DNA of 37,357 bases from Paracoccaceae bacterium (GCA_020832705.1 JAFIEE010000011.1:1-37357), one strand, 5' to 3'; positions 16,564-25,059 are shown, counted from the first letter of the stretch. Made by a program: numbers and translations. The notes: a model not told the origin generated them from the sequence alone.

Positions 16564-17385
16564 ATGCTGACGATCACTCCCCCGCCCGGGCAAAGACGCG
16601 GACAAGCTGGCCTGCGGCGGTCGCTGACCACCTTGCTGGCGGCGATGGCGGCGGCGGCTGCGCTGGCGGGGCCGGTTGCGGCCCAGTCCGGCGACAGCGC
16701 GCCCGAAACCGTGCAATCCACCACCACCATTCCCCGCGCCGTGGAGCTGGGCGATGTGGAGCACGGGCGCGAATTGTGGGAATTCGAATGCGCCGCCTGC
16801 CATGAGATGGGACCGGGCGCCGGGGACGGGATCGGCCCGCAACTGAACCGGGTGTTCGGGCGCCGTGCGGCGGCGGTGGCGGATTTCCCCTATTCGGACT
16901 CGATCCGCCGGATGGGGCGTGACGGGCTTTACTGGACGTTCCGGACGCTCGATGCCTATATCGAAAATCCCTATGCGCTGGTTTCCGGCACGCGGATGAG
17001 CTACGCTGGTCTGGATGATGAAGGCGACCGCGCCGATCTGCTGGCGTTCATGCGGCTCTATTCCGACCAGCCCGGCGACATCCCCGAGGCCGAGCCGACC
17101 GCGCGACGGGTCGAGGTGGAGCTGCCGCCCGAGGTGCTGGAAATCCGCGGCGACCGCGAATGGGGCGAGTTCCTGGCCAGCGAATGCACCACCTGCCACC
17201 AGCGCGACGGGGCGGCGGCGGGCATTCCCTCGATCACCTACTGGCCCGAGGACCGTTTCGTGGTCGCCATGCACGCCTATCGCGAGGGGTTGCGCCCGCA
17301 TCAGGTCATGCAGAACATCGCCCGGCGGCTGACGGACGAGGACATCGCCGCACTGGCGACCTATTTCGCAACGATCGACGACTGA
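16564..17385 (+). CDS. soxE: Diheme cytochrome SoxE (FccA-like)
   Basis: A 273-residue periplasmic cytochrome with a long signal peptide (about residues 1-41, cleaving after ...GPVAAQ). Heme sites are CAACH at 76-80 and CTTCH at 208-212. A probable Met ligand of heme 1 is in SGTRMSYAG (about 145). The second domain (GIPSITYWPEDRFVVAMHAY) resembles the cytochrome subunit of flavocytochrome c sulfide dehydrogenase. It should accept electrons from SoxF. The ATG at 16564 has GGAG seven bases upstream; an in-frame ATG at 16534 is an alternative. It lies 33 bases before soxF. Confidence 0.92.
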   Translation: MLTITPPPGQRRGQAGLRRSLTTLLAAMAAAAALAGPVAAQSGDSAPETVQSTTTIPRAVELGDVEHGRELWEFECAACHEMGPGAGDGIGPQLNRVFGRRAAAVADFPYSDSIRRMGRDGLYWTFRTLDAYIENPYALVSGTRMSYAGLDDEGDRADLLAFMRLYSDQPGDIPEAEPTARRVEVELPPEVLEIRGDREWGEFLASECTTCHQRDGAAAGIPSITYWPEDRFVVAMHAYREGLRPHQVMQNIARRLTDEDIAALATYFATIDD

Positions 17386-17418
17386 GCCCGAGCGCTCGAA
17401 GACCAGGGAGGAAGGACA

Positions 17419-18684
17419 ATGGCTATCAAGCGAAGAACACTTCTGGCCGGGATGGCCGCAGGCAGCGCGGTGCTGGCCGCGCCCGCGGTCATGGGCGCAA
17501 GCCGCCCGAAGGTGGTGGTGATCGGCGGCGGCTCGGGTGGGGCGACGGCGGCGCGTTATCTGGCGCGTGACAGCCAGGGCGCGCTGGACGTGGTGCTGGT
17601 GGAGCCGACGCGCACCTACTACACCTGCTATTTCTCCAATCTCTATCTGGGCGGGTTCTGGGATCTCGAGAACCTTGGCCACAGCTACGGCACGCTGGCC
17701 GCGCGGCACGGGATCAACGTGGTGCATGACTGGGCGATCGGCATCGACCGGGACGCGCAGACCGTGACGCTGGCGGGGGGGGATGTGCTGGACTACGACC
17801 GGCTGGTGATCTCGCCGGGGATCGATTTCGTCGAGGGCAGCGTGCCCGGCTGGTCGGTCGCGGCACAGAACCGCATGCCGCATGCCTACAAGGCCGGCAG
17901 CCAGACCGAACTCCTGAAGGCGCAGGTCGAGAACATGCGCGAGGGCGGGGTGTTTGCCATGGTGGCGCCGCCGAACCCCTATCGCTGCCCGCCGGGCCCG
18001 TATGAGCGGATTTCGATGGTCGCGCATGTGCTGTCCGAACGGAACCCCACCGCCAAGATCCTGCTGGTGGACCCGAAGGAGAACTTCTCCAAGCAGGCGC
18101 TGTTCGAGGAAGGCTGGGCGCGCCATTACCCCGGCATGGTCGAACGGGTCGGCCCGGATTTCGGCGCCGACAACGTGTCGGTGGACCCCGAGGCCATGAC
18201 CGTCGATATCGACGGCATGGTGGAACAGGTCGATGTCTGCAACGTCATCCCCGCGCAGCAGGCCGGGCGGATCGCGCATCTGGCCGATCTGACCAACGAC
18301 TCCGGCTGGGCGCCGGTGGTGCCCGCGGACATGCGCTCGCGCATGGATGACAAGATCTTCGTGCTCGGCGATGCCAGCGCGCAGGGCGACATGCCGAAAT
18401 CCGGCTTCTCGGCCAACAGCCAGGCGAAGGTCGCGGCCAATGTCATCCGGCACGAGTTGCTGGACGCGCGCCTGTTCCCGGCGCGCTACGCCAACACCTG
18501 CTGGTCGCTGATTGCCACCGATGACGGGGTGAAGGTCGGCGCCTCCTACGAGCCGACGGACGAGAAGATCGCCACCGTGGACAGCTTCATCAGCCAGACC
18601 GGCGAAGATGCGGACCTGCGCCGCCAGACATTCGAGGAAAGCATCGGCTGGTATAACGGCATCGTCGCCGACATGTTTACCTGA
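17419..18684 (+). CDS. soxF: SoxF, flavoprotein of sulfide dehydrogenase
   Basis: A 421-residue FAD protein of the FccB type. The Tat signal is KRRTLLAGM at residues 4-12. The dinucleotide motif GGGSGG is at 37-42. Cys70 (TYYTCYFSNLYLGG) is the expected covalent FAD attachment site; Cys190 (NPYRCPPGPYER) and Cys361 (NTCWSLI) match the redox-active disulfide that takes sulfide. The second FAD motif is KIFVLGDAS (about 312-320). All key residues are present, so the protein should oxidise sulfide to polysulfide or load sulfane sulfur. AGGGAGGAAGGA precedes the ATG. It is the last gene of the operon. Confidence 0.95.
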   Translation: MAIKRRTLLAGMAAGSAVLAAPAVMGASRPKVVVIGGGSGGATAARYLARDSQGALDVVLVEPTRTYYTCYFSNLYLGGFWDLENLGHSYGTLAARHGINVVHDWAIGIDRDAQTVTLAGGDVLDYDRLVISPGIDFVEGSVPGWSVAAQNRMPHAYKAGSQTELLKAQVENMREGGVFAMVAPPNPYRCPPGPYERISMVAHVLSERNPTAKILLVDPKENFSKQALFEEGWARHYPGMVERVGPDFGADNVSVDPEAMTVDIDGMVEQVDVCNVIPAQQAGRIAHLADLTNDSGWAPVVPADMRSRMDDKIFVLGDASAQGDMPKSGFSANSQAKVAANVIRHELLDARLFPARYANTCWSLIATDDGVKVGASYEPTDEKIATVDSFISQTGEDADLRRQTFEESIGWYNGIVADMFT

Positions 18685-18707
18685 CGCGCGCCCTCCCCGG
18701 CGGAGGC

Positions 18708-18756
18708 GGCAAGGTAATGGCGATGCGGGCGATATGGCCCCGCATCGCCGCTTGCC
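18708..18756 (+). terminator. Stem-loop ending the sox operon
   Basis: An 11-bp perfect stem GGCGATGCGGG/CCCGCATCGCC with a nine-base loop (18719-18749), plus an outer GGCAAG/CTTGCC arm (18708-18713, 18751-18756). It lies 24 bases past the soxF stop. It is not followed by T residues, so it may be a rho-assisted end or a 3' stabiliser, and could also serve the convergent transporter gene. Confidence 0.55.
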
Positions 18757-18853
18757 GGACCCGGGCGTCCGCCGTCGCCCGAAAAGCCCCGGAGCCCCCG
18801 GGACAAGGTTTGCCGGTCTGGCGCACGGCGCCACCGGCAGCAGGTATCTCCGC

Positions 18854-19690
18854 TCAGGCCAGGGCGATCGCGGCGATGCCGAACAGCACGACGCACGAGG
18901 CGACCAGACGCGGCATCAGCGGCCGTTCGGCGAACAGCATGGTGCCGATCAGCGCGGCAATGATCACCGATGTCTCGCGCAGGGCGGAAACCAGCGCGAC
19001 CGGCGCGATCGTCTTGGCGTGGATCGCCAGCCCGTAGGCCAGGGCCGAGGCCACGCCCCCCGCCAGCCCGATGGACCAGGACCGCGCCCGCAGTCCGCGC
19101 AGATCGCGCCTGCGCCGCCACAGCAGCCAGAAGGCGACAATGCCTTCGCAGATGAACAGCCAGGCGATATATGCGAGCGAGGTTTCGGCAAGCCGTGCGC
19201 CGGTCCCGTCCACCACCGAATAGGCGGCGATGATGACCCCCAGTGCCAGCCCCAGCATCACCGCGCGCGGATCGACCCCGCGCCGGATCGATCCGACCGC
19301 CAGCAGCAGCACCCCGCCCGAGATCGCGGCGATTCCGGTCCATCCCGCACCGCCGACCGACTCGCCCAGAACGACGAATGCGCCAAGCGCCACCAGCATC
19401 GGTGCCGTCCCGCGCGAGATCGGATAGACCAGGCTCAGATCCCCCAGCCGGTAGCCATGATAGATGGCCCAGTAATACCCCCAGTGGATCACGGTGGACG
19501 CCGCGATCCATGGCGCGGCCTGCCAGCCCGGAAGCGGCACGAAAGCGGCAAGCACCGCGCCGAACACCACATGCCCCAGCGCGATTGTCGCCAGCGTGAT
19601 CCCCCGGTCGCCCGAGGCCTTGACCATGGCGTTCCAACTGGCGTGCAACAGCGCCGCCGTCAGCACCAGCACCATCGCAAAGGTGCTCAT
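18854..19690 (-). CDS. EamA/DMT-family membrane transporter
   Basis: A 278-residue inner-membrane protein with about ten predicted helices and two EamA repeats (PISRGTAPMLVALGAF in the first half, SALRETSVIIAALIGTMLFAE in the second). Members export or import metabolites such as amino acids or amines; the substrate cannot be told from sequence. The ATG at 19690 is chosen; an in-frame GTG at 19714 with a weaker site is the alternative. It is convergent with soxF and lies downstream of phnW on the same strand, separated by about 166 bases that include a stem-loop, so co-transcription with phnW is possible but not evident. Confidence 0.85.
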   Translation of the reverse strand: MSTFAMVLVLTAALLHASWNAMVKASGDRGITLATIALGHVVFGAVLAAFVPLPGWQAAPWIAASTVIHWGYYWAIYHGYRLGDLSLVYPISRGTAPMLVALGAFVVLGESVGGAGWTGIAAISGGVLLLAVGSIRRGVDPRAVMLGLALGVIIAAYSVVDGTGARLAETSLAYIAWLFICEGIVAFWLLWRRRRDLRGLRARSWSIGLAGGVASALAYGLAIHAKTIAPVALVSALRETSVIIAALIGTMLFAERPLMPRLVASCVVLFGIAAIALA

Positions 19691-19820
19691 GGCACCCTGC
19701 GCGGATGCGGGCACGGCGCTGCCTTGCCTGTCACGTTCGTGAGCGTGTCTTGATGGGCATGACGCTTTTCATGGCCTCGATGTTGCTCTCCCTGGCGCCG
19801 ATGCCCGACTCTTCGATCCC

Positions 19821-19862
19821 GCCTGAGGGAAACGCTTCCGTGCGGTTGGCGGGGGCTCAGGC
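19821..19862 (-). terminator. Stem-loop over the phnW stop codon
   Basis: GCCTGAG (19821-19827) pairs with CTCAGGC (19856-19862), and an inner short pairing GGAA/TTCC lies nearby. The right arm includes the phnW stop codon. There is no T run, so termination is only suggested. Confidence 0.35.
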
Positions 19863-21041
19863 CGCCAGCCGGGCACGCTCGGCCAGGGCCACGGCGGGCG
19901 GTGTGGCATCCCTGACCCCCATCTCGCGCAATGCATGGGCCGCAGCATCGACCACACCGCGCATCACTGCCGTATCCATCCGGCCAATGCAACCGATGCG
20001 GAAACTGTCGACCACGGTCAGTTTGCCGGGATAGATGATGAACCCCTGCGCCTTCATCAGATCGTAGAAGCGCGCGAAATCAAAGGCCGGATCGGCGGGG
20101 TTGAAGAAGGTGACGATGATCGGCGACAGCCAGCGGTCGGCCAGCAGCGTTTCGAACCCCAGCGCGCGCATGCCGGCCACCATCGTGTCGCGGTTGTCAC
20201 GGTAGCGTGCCCCGCGCGCCGCGACCCCGCCCTCGGCCGCGTGAATCTCCAGCGCCTTGAGGAAGGCCGCAACCACATGCGTGGGCGGCGTGTAGCGCCA
20301 TTGCCCGGTCTTTTCCAGATAGACCCACTGCGCGTGCAGATCGAGCGCCAGCGAGTGGCTGTTGCCCCGTGCCGCCTCCAGCGCAGCGCGCCGCGCGATC
20401 ACGAAGCCGAAGCCCGGCACGCCCTCGATGCATTTGTTCGCCGAGGACACGAAGGCCTCGCAGGGGATTTCGGAAACGTTCAGGGGCAGCGCGCCAAAGG
20501 CGGACATGCTGTCGATCAGCAGCTTGCGCCCGCGCGCGGCCACCACTTCGGCGATTTCCTCGATCGGGTTGAGGATGCCGGAAGACGTTTCGCAATGGAT
20601 CGCCACCACATGGGTGATGCCCGCGTCGGCTTCCAGCGCCGCGTCAACCTCGGGGGCGCGGGGGGGCATGTAGTCGCCCTTGTCGATCACCGTATGGTCG
20701 CGGCCCAGATAGCGCAGGGTTTCCGCCGCGCGCTGGCCATAGGCGCCGTTGGCCAGCACCAGCACCTTCGCCCCGCGCGGCACCAGTGAGCCCAGCATCG
20801 CCTCGACCGCGAAACTGCCCGATCCCTGCATCGGCACGCAGGCGAATTCGCCCGCCGCGTCGCCTGCAAGTGCCAGCAGGCGCGCGCACATCGCCGCGGT
20901 CATGGCGCGAAAGTCGCCGTCCCATGATCCCCAGTCGCGCAACATCGCCTGCCTGGTCTCGGTCGCGGTAGAGAGCGGACCCGGCGTCAGCAGCCAGGGC
21001 GCGCCACCATCCGGTCTGGGAAACTCCGCTTGGGTCGCCAT
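19857..21041 (-). CDS. phnW: 2-Aminoethylphosphonate:pyruvate aminotransferase PhnW
   Basis: A 394-residue fold-type I PLP aminotransferase. It moves the amino group of 2-aminoethylphosphonate to pyruvate, giving phosphonoacetaldehyde and alanine. The N-terminus WLLTPGPLSTATETRQAML, the DWGSWD element (36-41), the PLP-phosphate loop GSGSF (73-77), the PLP-ring Asp (IDSMS, D177) and the Schiff-base lysine K203 in SSANKCIEGVPGFGF are diagnostic for PhnW rather than general alanine-glyoxylate aminotransferases. The ATG at 21041 is spaced correctly from GGAGGGAGG. The phosphonatase PhnX or PhnY/PhnA that would use the product is not in the window. Confidence 0.92.
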   Translation of the reverse strand: MATQAEFPRPDGGAPWLLTPGPLSTATETRQAMLRDWGSWDGDFRAMTAAMCARLLALAGDAAGEFACVPMQGSGSFAVEAMLGSLVPRGAKVLVLANGAYGQRAAETLRYLGRDHTVIDKGDYMPPRAPEVDAALEADAGITHVVAIHCETSSGILNPIEEIAEVVAARGRKLLIDSMSAFGALPLNVSEIPCEAFVSSANKCIEGVPGFGFVIARRAALEAARGNSHSLALDLHAQWVYLEKTGQWRYTPPTHVVAAFLKALEIHAAEGGVAARGARYRDNRDTMVAGMRALGFETLLADRWLSPIIVTFFNPADPAFDFARFYDLMKAQGFIIYPGKLTVVDSFRIGCIGRMDTAVMRGVVDAAAHALREMGVRDATPPAVALAERARLAA

Positions 21042-21113
21042 CTGCATCCTCCCTCCATGCTGAAGCCATCCGCACATGGCGCTGTTGTGGCACTGCCAAA
21101 ATCATATGTGAAA

Positions 21114-21130
21114 TCGATAATCGTGATCGA
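21114..21130. promoter_or_regulatory. Candidate LysR-type operator upstream of phnW
   Basis: A perfect inverted repeat TCGAT-AATCGTG-ATCGA, which contains the T-N11-A pattern of LysR-type sites, lies 73-89 bases upstream of the phnW ATG in the nptA-phnW gap. The nearby LysR gene (22975-23856) is of the aminoethylphosphonate type, making it the probable binder. This is sequence inference only. Confidence 0.5.
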
Positions 21131-21165
21131 GTCATAAGCCAGGTCAAGGAAGGCGGCGCGCCCGT

Positions 21166-22851
21166 TCAGCGCCCTTCATCCGGGCCCGTGGCCGGGTCGC
21201 CCGGGGCGAGTCGGCTTCGGAGGATCATGCCCTGTTCTGCGAGGATGGGGTGGGCAACGGTGACAAGGAGGGAGTTGATTTCCTTGAGGGCGCGGACGGT
21301 CTGGACGTGCATCTGCGAGGTTGCGAGGCTGTCGGGGTTGCCCTCGGAGAGGCGGCGCAGGTGGCGGTCAAGGCTTTCGCGCTCAAGCTGGCGCATGCGC
21401 TCCTTCTCGCGCATCAGCTCGCGTGCCGAATGCACATCGCCCGAGATCAGCACGTTGAGCGCCAGTTGCATGTTGGTGCGCACCCGGGCGTGCAGCGTGC
21501 GGATATCGGCCCAGCCGGCGTCCGAGAAGCGCAGGTCGCGGCGGCGTTTCTCGTCGGCCAGCGGCAGCAGCGACCGGGCGACGATATCGCAGCCCAGTTC
21601 CAGGTTGATGGCGAAATCGGTCAGTTCCGTGCTGCGCCGCTCGTCCTCTGTGGACAGGTCGTTGCGGTTGACCTCGGCCAGGTAGAGCTTGATGTCGTTG
21701 TGCCGGGCGCTGATCTCGGCGCCCTTCTCGCGCAGGGCGGCGATCCGTTCGGGGCTGGGGTCCGACAGCACGTCGCCCACCGGGGCGAACATCTCGATGA
21801 CCGCCTCGCCCATGGCCAGCAACTCGCGCTTGGCCGAGGCCAGCGCCAGCGCCGGGCGGTCGATCACCGAGCGGTCCAGCGCCGACCGGCGCGCGCGCTG
21901 CGCGGCCTGCGGGTCGACGGGTTCGGGCAGCAGCAGCGTGCATAGCCGCGCGGTGGCCGGGATCAGCGGCAGGGCCAGCACCAGCAGCACGGCGTTGAAC
22001 AGCACATGCGCGTGGACAAGCTGCACTTCCGGGCGGCTGCCGAGCCAGTCCAGGTCCGGACGCAGGGCCCACCAGGCCACCAGCGCCAGCATCGCCAGCG
22101 CCCCGCGCAGGATCAGGTTGCCCAGCGGCACCCGCCGCGCCGGTGCGGTCATGCCGCGTGTCAGCCAGACCGCGATCAGCCCGGCGCCGAAATTGGCGCC
22201 CAGCAGCATTGGCACCGCCGCCGCCATCGGCAGCACCCCGCCCTGCGCCAGCATGGCCAGCAGAAGCACCATCGCCACCGAGGAATGCATCGCCCAGGTC
22301 AGCAGCGCCACCGCAACGAAGGCGGTAACCGGATCGCCCTGCAGGTAGCGGATCACCACCGGCAGGGTCTCGCCCGCGCGCAGGGGCTCGGTCGCCTGGC
22401 CGATCATCGACAGCGACAGAAGGATGAAGCCGATCCCCAGCGTGATGCGGCCATACTGCCGCAGCTTCCGGCGTTCGGATTTCAGGAACAGCAGCGCGCC
22501 CACCAGCAGCAGCACCGGAATCAGCGCCGACAGGTCCAGCGCCAGCACCCGCACCACCAGCGCCGAGCCAAGATCCGCGCCCAGAAGCGCCGCCAGCCCC
22601 GCCGCCACGGGCAGCATCCCGCCCGCCACAAACCCCGCCGCCAGCACCCCCACCGCCGTTGCGCTTTGCAGCAGAACCGCCATCGCCGCGCCGACGACCG
22701 ACATTCCCGCCAGACCGCCACCCGCGCGCCGCAGACTGTCGCGCAGCGCCGCGCCAAAGGCACGCTCCATCCCCGTGCGCACCATGCGCACCGCCCAGAG
22801 AAGCAGCATCACCGCCGCCGCAAGGTTCAAGAGCACAAGCAAGGGGTGCAT
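21166..22851 (-). CDS. Na/Pi cotransporter family protein with PhoU-like domain
   Basis: A 561-residue membrane protein. Two Na/Pi-cotransporter repeats cover about the first 310 residues, with the QSATA motif in the first and HSSVA in the second, where QSSSA is usual. A cytoplasmic helical PhoU-like region follows (about 330-540; two helical-bundle arms with NDLSTEDERRSTELTDF). Proteins of this family move phosphate with sodium; some act as exporters. The ATG at 22851 is chosen because GAGAGG lies six bases upstream; an in-frame GTG at 22872 is less suitable. Next to phnW, it may handle phosphate released from phosphonate, which is an inference. Confidence 0.87.
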   Translation of the reverse strand: MHPLLVLLNLAAAVMLLLWAVRMVRTGMERAFGAALRDSLRRAGGGLAGMSVVGAAMAVLLQSATAVGVLAAGFVAGGMLPVAAGLAALLGADLGSALVVRVLALDLSALIPVLLLVGALLFLKSERRKLRQYGRITLGIGFILLSLSMIGQATEPLRAGETLPVVIRYLQGDPVTAFVAVALLTWAMHSSVAMVLLLAMLAQGGVLPMAAAVPMLLGANFGAGLIAVWLTRGMTAPARRVPLGNLILRGALAMLALVAWWALRPDLDWLGSRPEVQLVHAHVLFNAVLLVLALPLIPATARLCTLLLPEPVDPQAAQRARRSALDRSVIDRPALALASAKRELLAMGEAVIEMFAPVGDVLSDPSPERIAALREKGAEISARHNDIKLYLAEVNRNDLSTEDERRSTELTDFAINLELGCDIVARSLLPLADEKRRRDLRFSDAGWADIRTLHARVRTNMQLALNVLISGDVHSARELMREKERMRQLERESLDRHLRRLSEGNPDSLATSQMHVQTVRALKEINSLLVTVAHPILAEQGMILRSRLAPGDPATGPDEGR

Positions 22852-22974
22852 CGGCAGCCTCTCCTTCAACACGACAATTCACGCACAGCCGACGCAGAAT
22901 GACCCATTGTCCGGGATAAGACAAATCGCTACTTTCAAACGAAACATTGATAGTTCCTATGACCGGGTCGGCCC

Positions 22975-23856
22975 GTGCGATATGTCCAGCTCCGCGCCTT
23001 TCATCATGTCGCCACCACCGGCGGGTTCTCGCGCGCGGCGGAAGCGCTGCATCTGACCCAGCCTGCCATTTCTGACCAGGTGCGCAAGCTGGAAGAGGAA
23101 TACGAGGTCCAGCTTTTCAACCGCATCCGGCGGCAGATCACCCTGACCGCCGAGGGCGAGGCGCTTCTGGCCATCACCCGGCGGTTCTTCGAGGTGGAGC
23201 GCGAGGCGCTGGAAATGCTCTCGGAGCGCCGGGCCCTGCGCGAAGGCTACCTGCGGATCATCGCCGACGCGCCGCACCATCTGCTGCACATCCTGGGCCG
23301 GTTCCGCCAGCGCTACCCGTCGGTCCGGGTCATCGTGCAATCCGGCAACACCGATACCGTGATCGAGGCGCTTTACAGATACGAGGCCGATGTCGGCGTG
23401 CTGGGTGAATTGCCGACCGGGCAGGATCTGACCGTGCTGCCGCTCAGTTCCAGCCCGATCATCGCTTTCGCGGCCCATGATCATCCCGCCGCAGCCCGCG
23501 GGCGCTTGCGCCTGCCGGACCTTGCCGACCTGCCGCTGGTATTCCGCGAGCAGGGATCGCGCACCCGGGCGAAGCTGGAACAGGCGGCGGCGGCGGCGGG
23601 GCTGACACTGGTGCCTGCCATCGAGGCGGAGGGCCGCGAGGCGGTGCGCGAGCTTGTGGCCGGGGGGGCGGGGGTCGGTTTTGTCTCGGCGGCCGAGTTC
23701 GGACAGGACACCCGCCTGACGCCGATTCCGCTGGACAATGTGGCCGGCATGACCATGGACGAGGCGCTGGTCTGCCTGACCGCGCGCAGGGAAGGGCGGT
23801 TGCTGCGCGCGTTCCTGGCGATGGCGCGGGACGTGCAGGACAACCCGCCGGATTGA
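22975..23856 (+). CDS. LysR-family regulator, aminoethylphosphonate type
   Basis: A 293-residue regulator. The helix-turn-helix is in residues 1-60 (FHHVATTGGFSRAAEALHLT, QPAISDQVRKLE), followed by the periplasmic-binding-like effector domain (about 90-290). The start RYVQLRAFHHVATTGGFSRA and overall pattern match the LysR group associated with aminoethylphosphonate catabolism. It begins with GTG; an in-frame stop lies just upstream, so no longer form is possible. The ribosome site is weak. It is divergent from nptA-phnW with about 120 bp between, as expected for a LysR protein controlling that unit. Confidence 0.88.
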   Translation: MRYVQLRAFHHVATTGGFSRAAEALHLTQPAISDQVRKLEEEYEVQLFNRIRRQITLTAEGEALLAITRRFFEVEREALEMLSERRALREGYLRIIADAPHHLLHILGRFRQRYPSVRVIVQSGNTDTVIEALYRYEADVGVLGELPTGQDLTVLPLSSSPIIAFAAHDHPAAARGRLRLPDLADLPLVFREQGSRTRAKLEQAAAAAGLTLVPAIEAEGREAVRELVAGGAGVGFVSAAEFGQDTRLTPIPLDNVAGMTMDEALVCLTARREGRLLRAFLAMARDVQDNPPD

Positions 23857-24003
23857 GACACCGCCACCGCCGCCCCGTCCGGTGCGCGCATGTCCGGAGC
23901 GTGCGCCCGCCGCCCCGTGTCGCATGCCCGCCGCAGTGTGACAGGCCCGGGCAACCCAATGGAAAGATAAAAAAATCCGATGCTGCCGCGCTGGATTAAT
24001 TCT

Positions 24004-24033
24004 TGACCGATCGTCCTGATCGGGCGCTAACTG
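24004..24033 (+). promoter_or_regulatory. Promoter with operator palindrome upstream of the PHP gene
   Basis: TTGACC (24004-24009) and TAACTG (24028-24033) are spaced by 18 bp. Across the -35 end and spacer lies the inverted repeat CCGATC-GTCCT-GATCGG (24007-24023). The position is ideal for a repressor or activator site. The same 256-bp gap has an A-rich run (about 23962-23978) and no gene. Confidence 0.45.
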
Positions 24034-24112
24034 ACGTGTATCGGATGCCGGTTTCCCATGCGTCGCTGCCTCCGGGGCCTGAACGGCGCCTTGCCTGAGA
24101 AGGATCGAACCC

Positions 24113-25030
24113 TTGCGTGATATCTTCAATCTGCCCGGGCGCTTCTGGCGCGGAAACCTTCATACCCATTCCACCCGCTCGGACGGGGTGCTGGAGCCAG
24201 AGGAGGTTTGCCGCCGCTATCACGCCGAAGGGTATGATTTCATTGCGCTCACGGATCATTTCCTTGGCCGCTTCGGATATCCGATTGTCGATACGACCCC
24301 GTTTCGCCACGAAGGTTTCACCACCATACTTGGCGCCGAACTGCATTCGGGCGCGATGCAGAATGGCGAGTTGTGGCATATTCTGGCGGTCGGCCTGCCG
24401 GCGGATTTCGCGCCCCCCGATGCGCGCGACTTTCTGCCGCTGAACGCCCAGGAGACGGGGCCGCAGATCGCGGCGCGGGCTCGCGATGCCGGGGCCTTTG
24501 TCGCCATTGCGCATCCGCAATGGTCGGGGCTGACGCTGCAGGACGCGCGCAGCATTGCCGCGGCCCATGCCGTGGAGATCTACAACCACGGCTGCGCCGT
24601 CGGCGCGGACCGGGCCGACGGTTTCGCGATAGCCGATCTGCTGCTGTCCGAAGGCCGCGCGCTCTCGCTTTGCGCGACGGATGACTCCCATTTCACGGAA
24701 CCGGATCACTTCGGCGGCTGGGTCATGGTGCGCGCGCCCGAAAACACGCCCGAGATGCTGCTGGAGGCCCTAAAGGCCGGGGATTACTATTCGACCCAGG
24801 GTCCGGAACTGCGCGGCATAACGCTGCGCGAGGATGCGATCGAGGTGGCGTGTTCGGCGGCGGTTTCGGTGATTGTGCAGGGGCACGGCTCGGCGGCGCG
24901 GGCGGTTCATGGCGAGTCGATGACCCGCGCCAGCGTGCCGTTGCTGCGGTTCGCAGGCTCGCCCTGGATCCGGGTCACGGTGGTGGATGCGGCCGGGCGA
25001 CGGGCCTGGAGCAACCCGATCTGGACCTGA
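24113..25030 (+). CDS. PHP-domain metallohydrolase (phosphoesterase-like)
   Basis: A 305-residue protein with a complete PHP metal centre: HTHSTRSDG (H17, H19, D24), LTDH (D48, H49), GAELH (E76, H78), H89, AHP (H134) and TDDSH near 188. This is the layout of trinuclear-metal PHP phosphoesterases and CehA/McbA-like hydrolases. The last 90 residues form a beta-rich tail. There is no signal peptide, so it is cytoplasmic. It starts with TTG, eight bases after GAAGGA. The substrate is unknown; its place after the phosphonate LysR gene and convergent with an oligopeptide ABC operon suggests a phosphorylated, phosphonylated or amide substrate taken up from outside. Confidence 0.88.
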   Translation: MRDIFNLPGRFWRGNLHTHSTRSDGVLEPEEVCRRYHAEGYDFIALTDHFLGRFGYPIVDTTPFRHEGFTTILGAELHSGAMQNGELWHILAVGLPADFAPPDARDFLPLNAQETGPQIAARARDAGAFVAIAHPQWSGLTLQDARSIAAAHAVEIYNHGCAVGADRADGFAIADLLLSEGRALSLCATDDSHFTEPDHFGGWVMVRAPENTPEMLLEALKAGDYYSTQGPELRGITLREDAIEVACSAAVSVIVQGHGSAARAVHGESMTRASVPLLRFAGSPWIRVTVVDAAGRRAWSNPIWT

Positions 25031-25059
25031 CGGTCGGCGCGGGGCTACCGGAGCGACGG

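Noticed and set aside
16268-16570. 100-residue open frame in the soxD-soxE gap
   Set aside because: Pro/Arg/Ala-rich with no recognisable domain or good ribosome site, and it contains the hairpin; treated as noncoding.
16240-18834. 864-residue open frame opposite soxE and soxF
   Set aside because: Low-complexity antisense shadow; both plus-strand genes have complete heme or FAD motifs.
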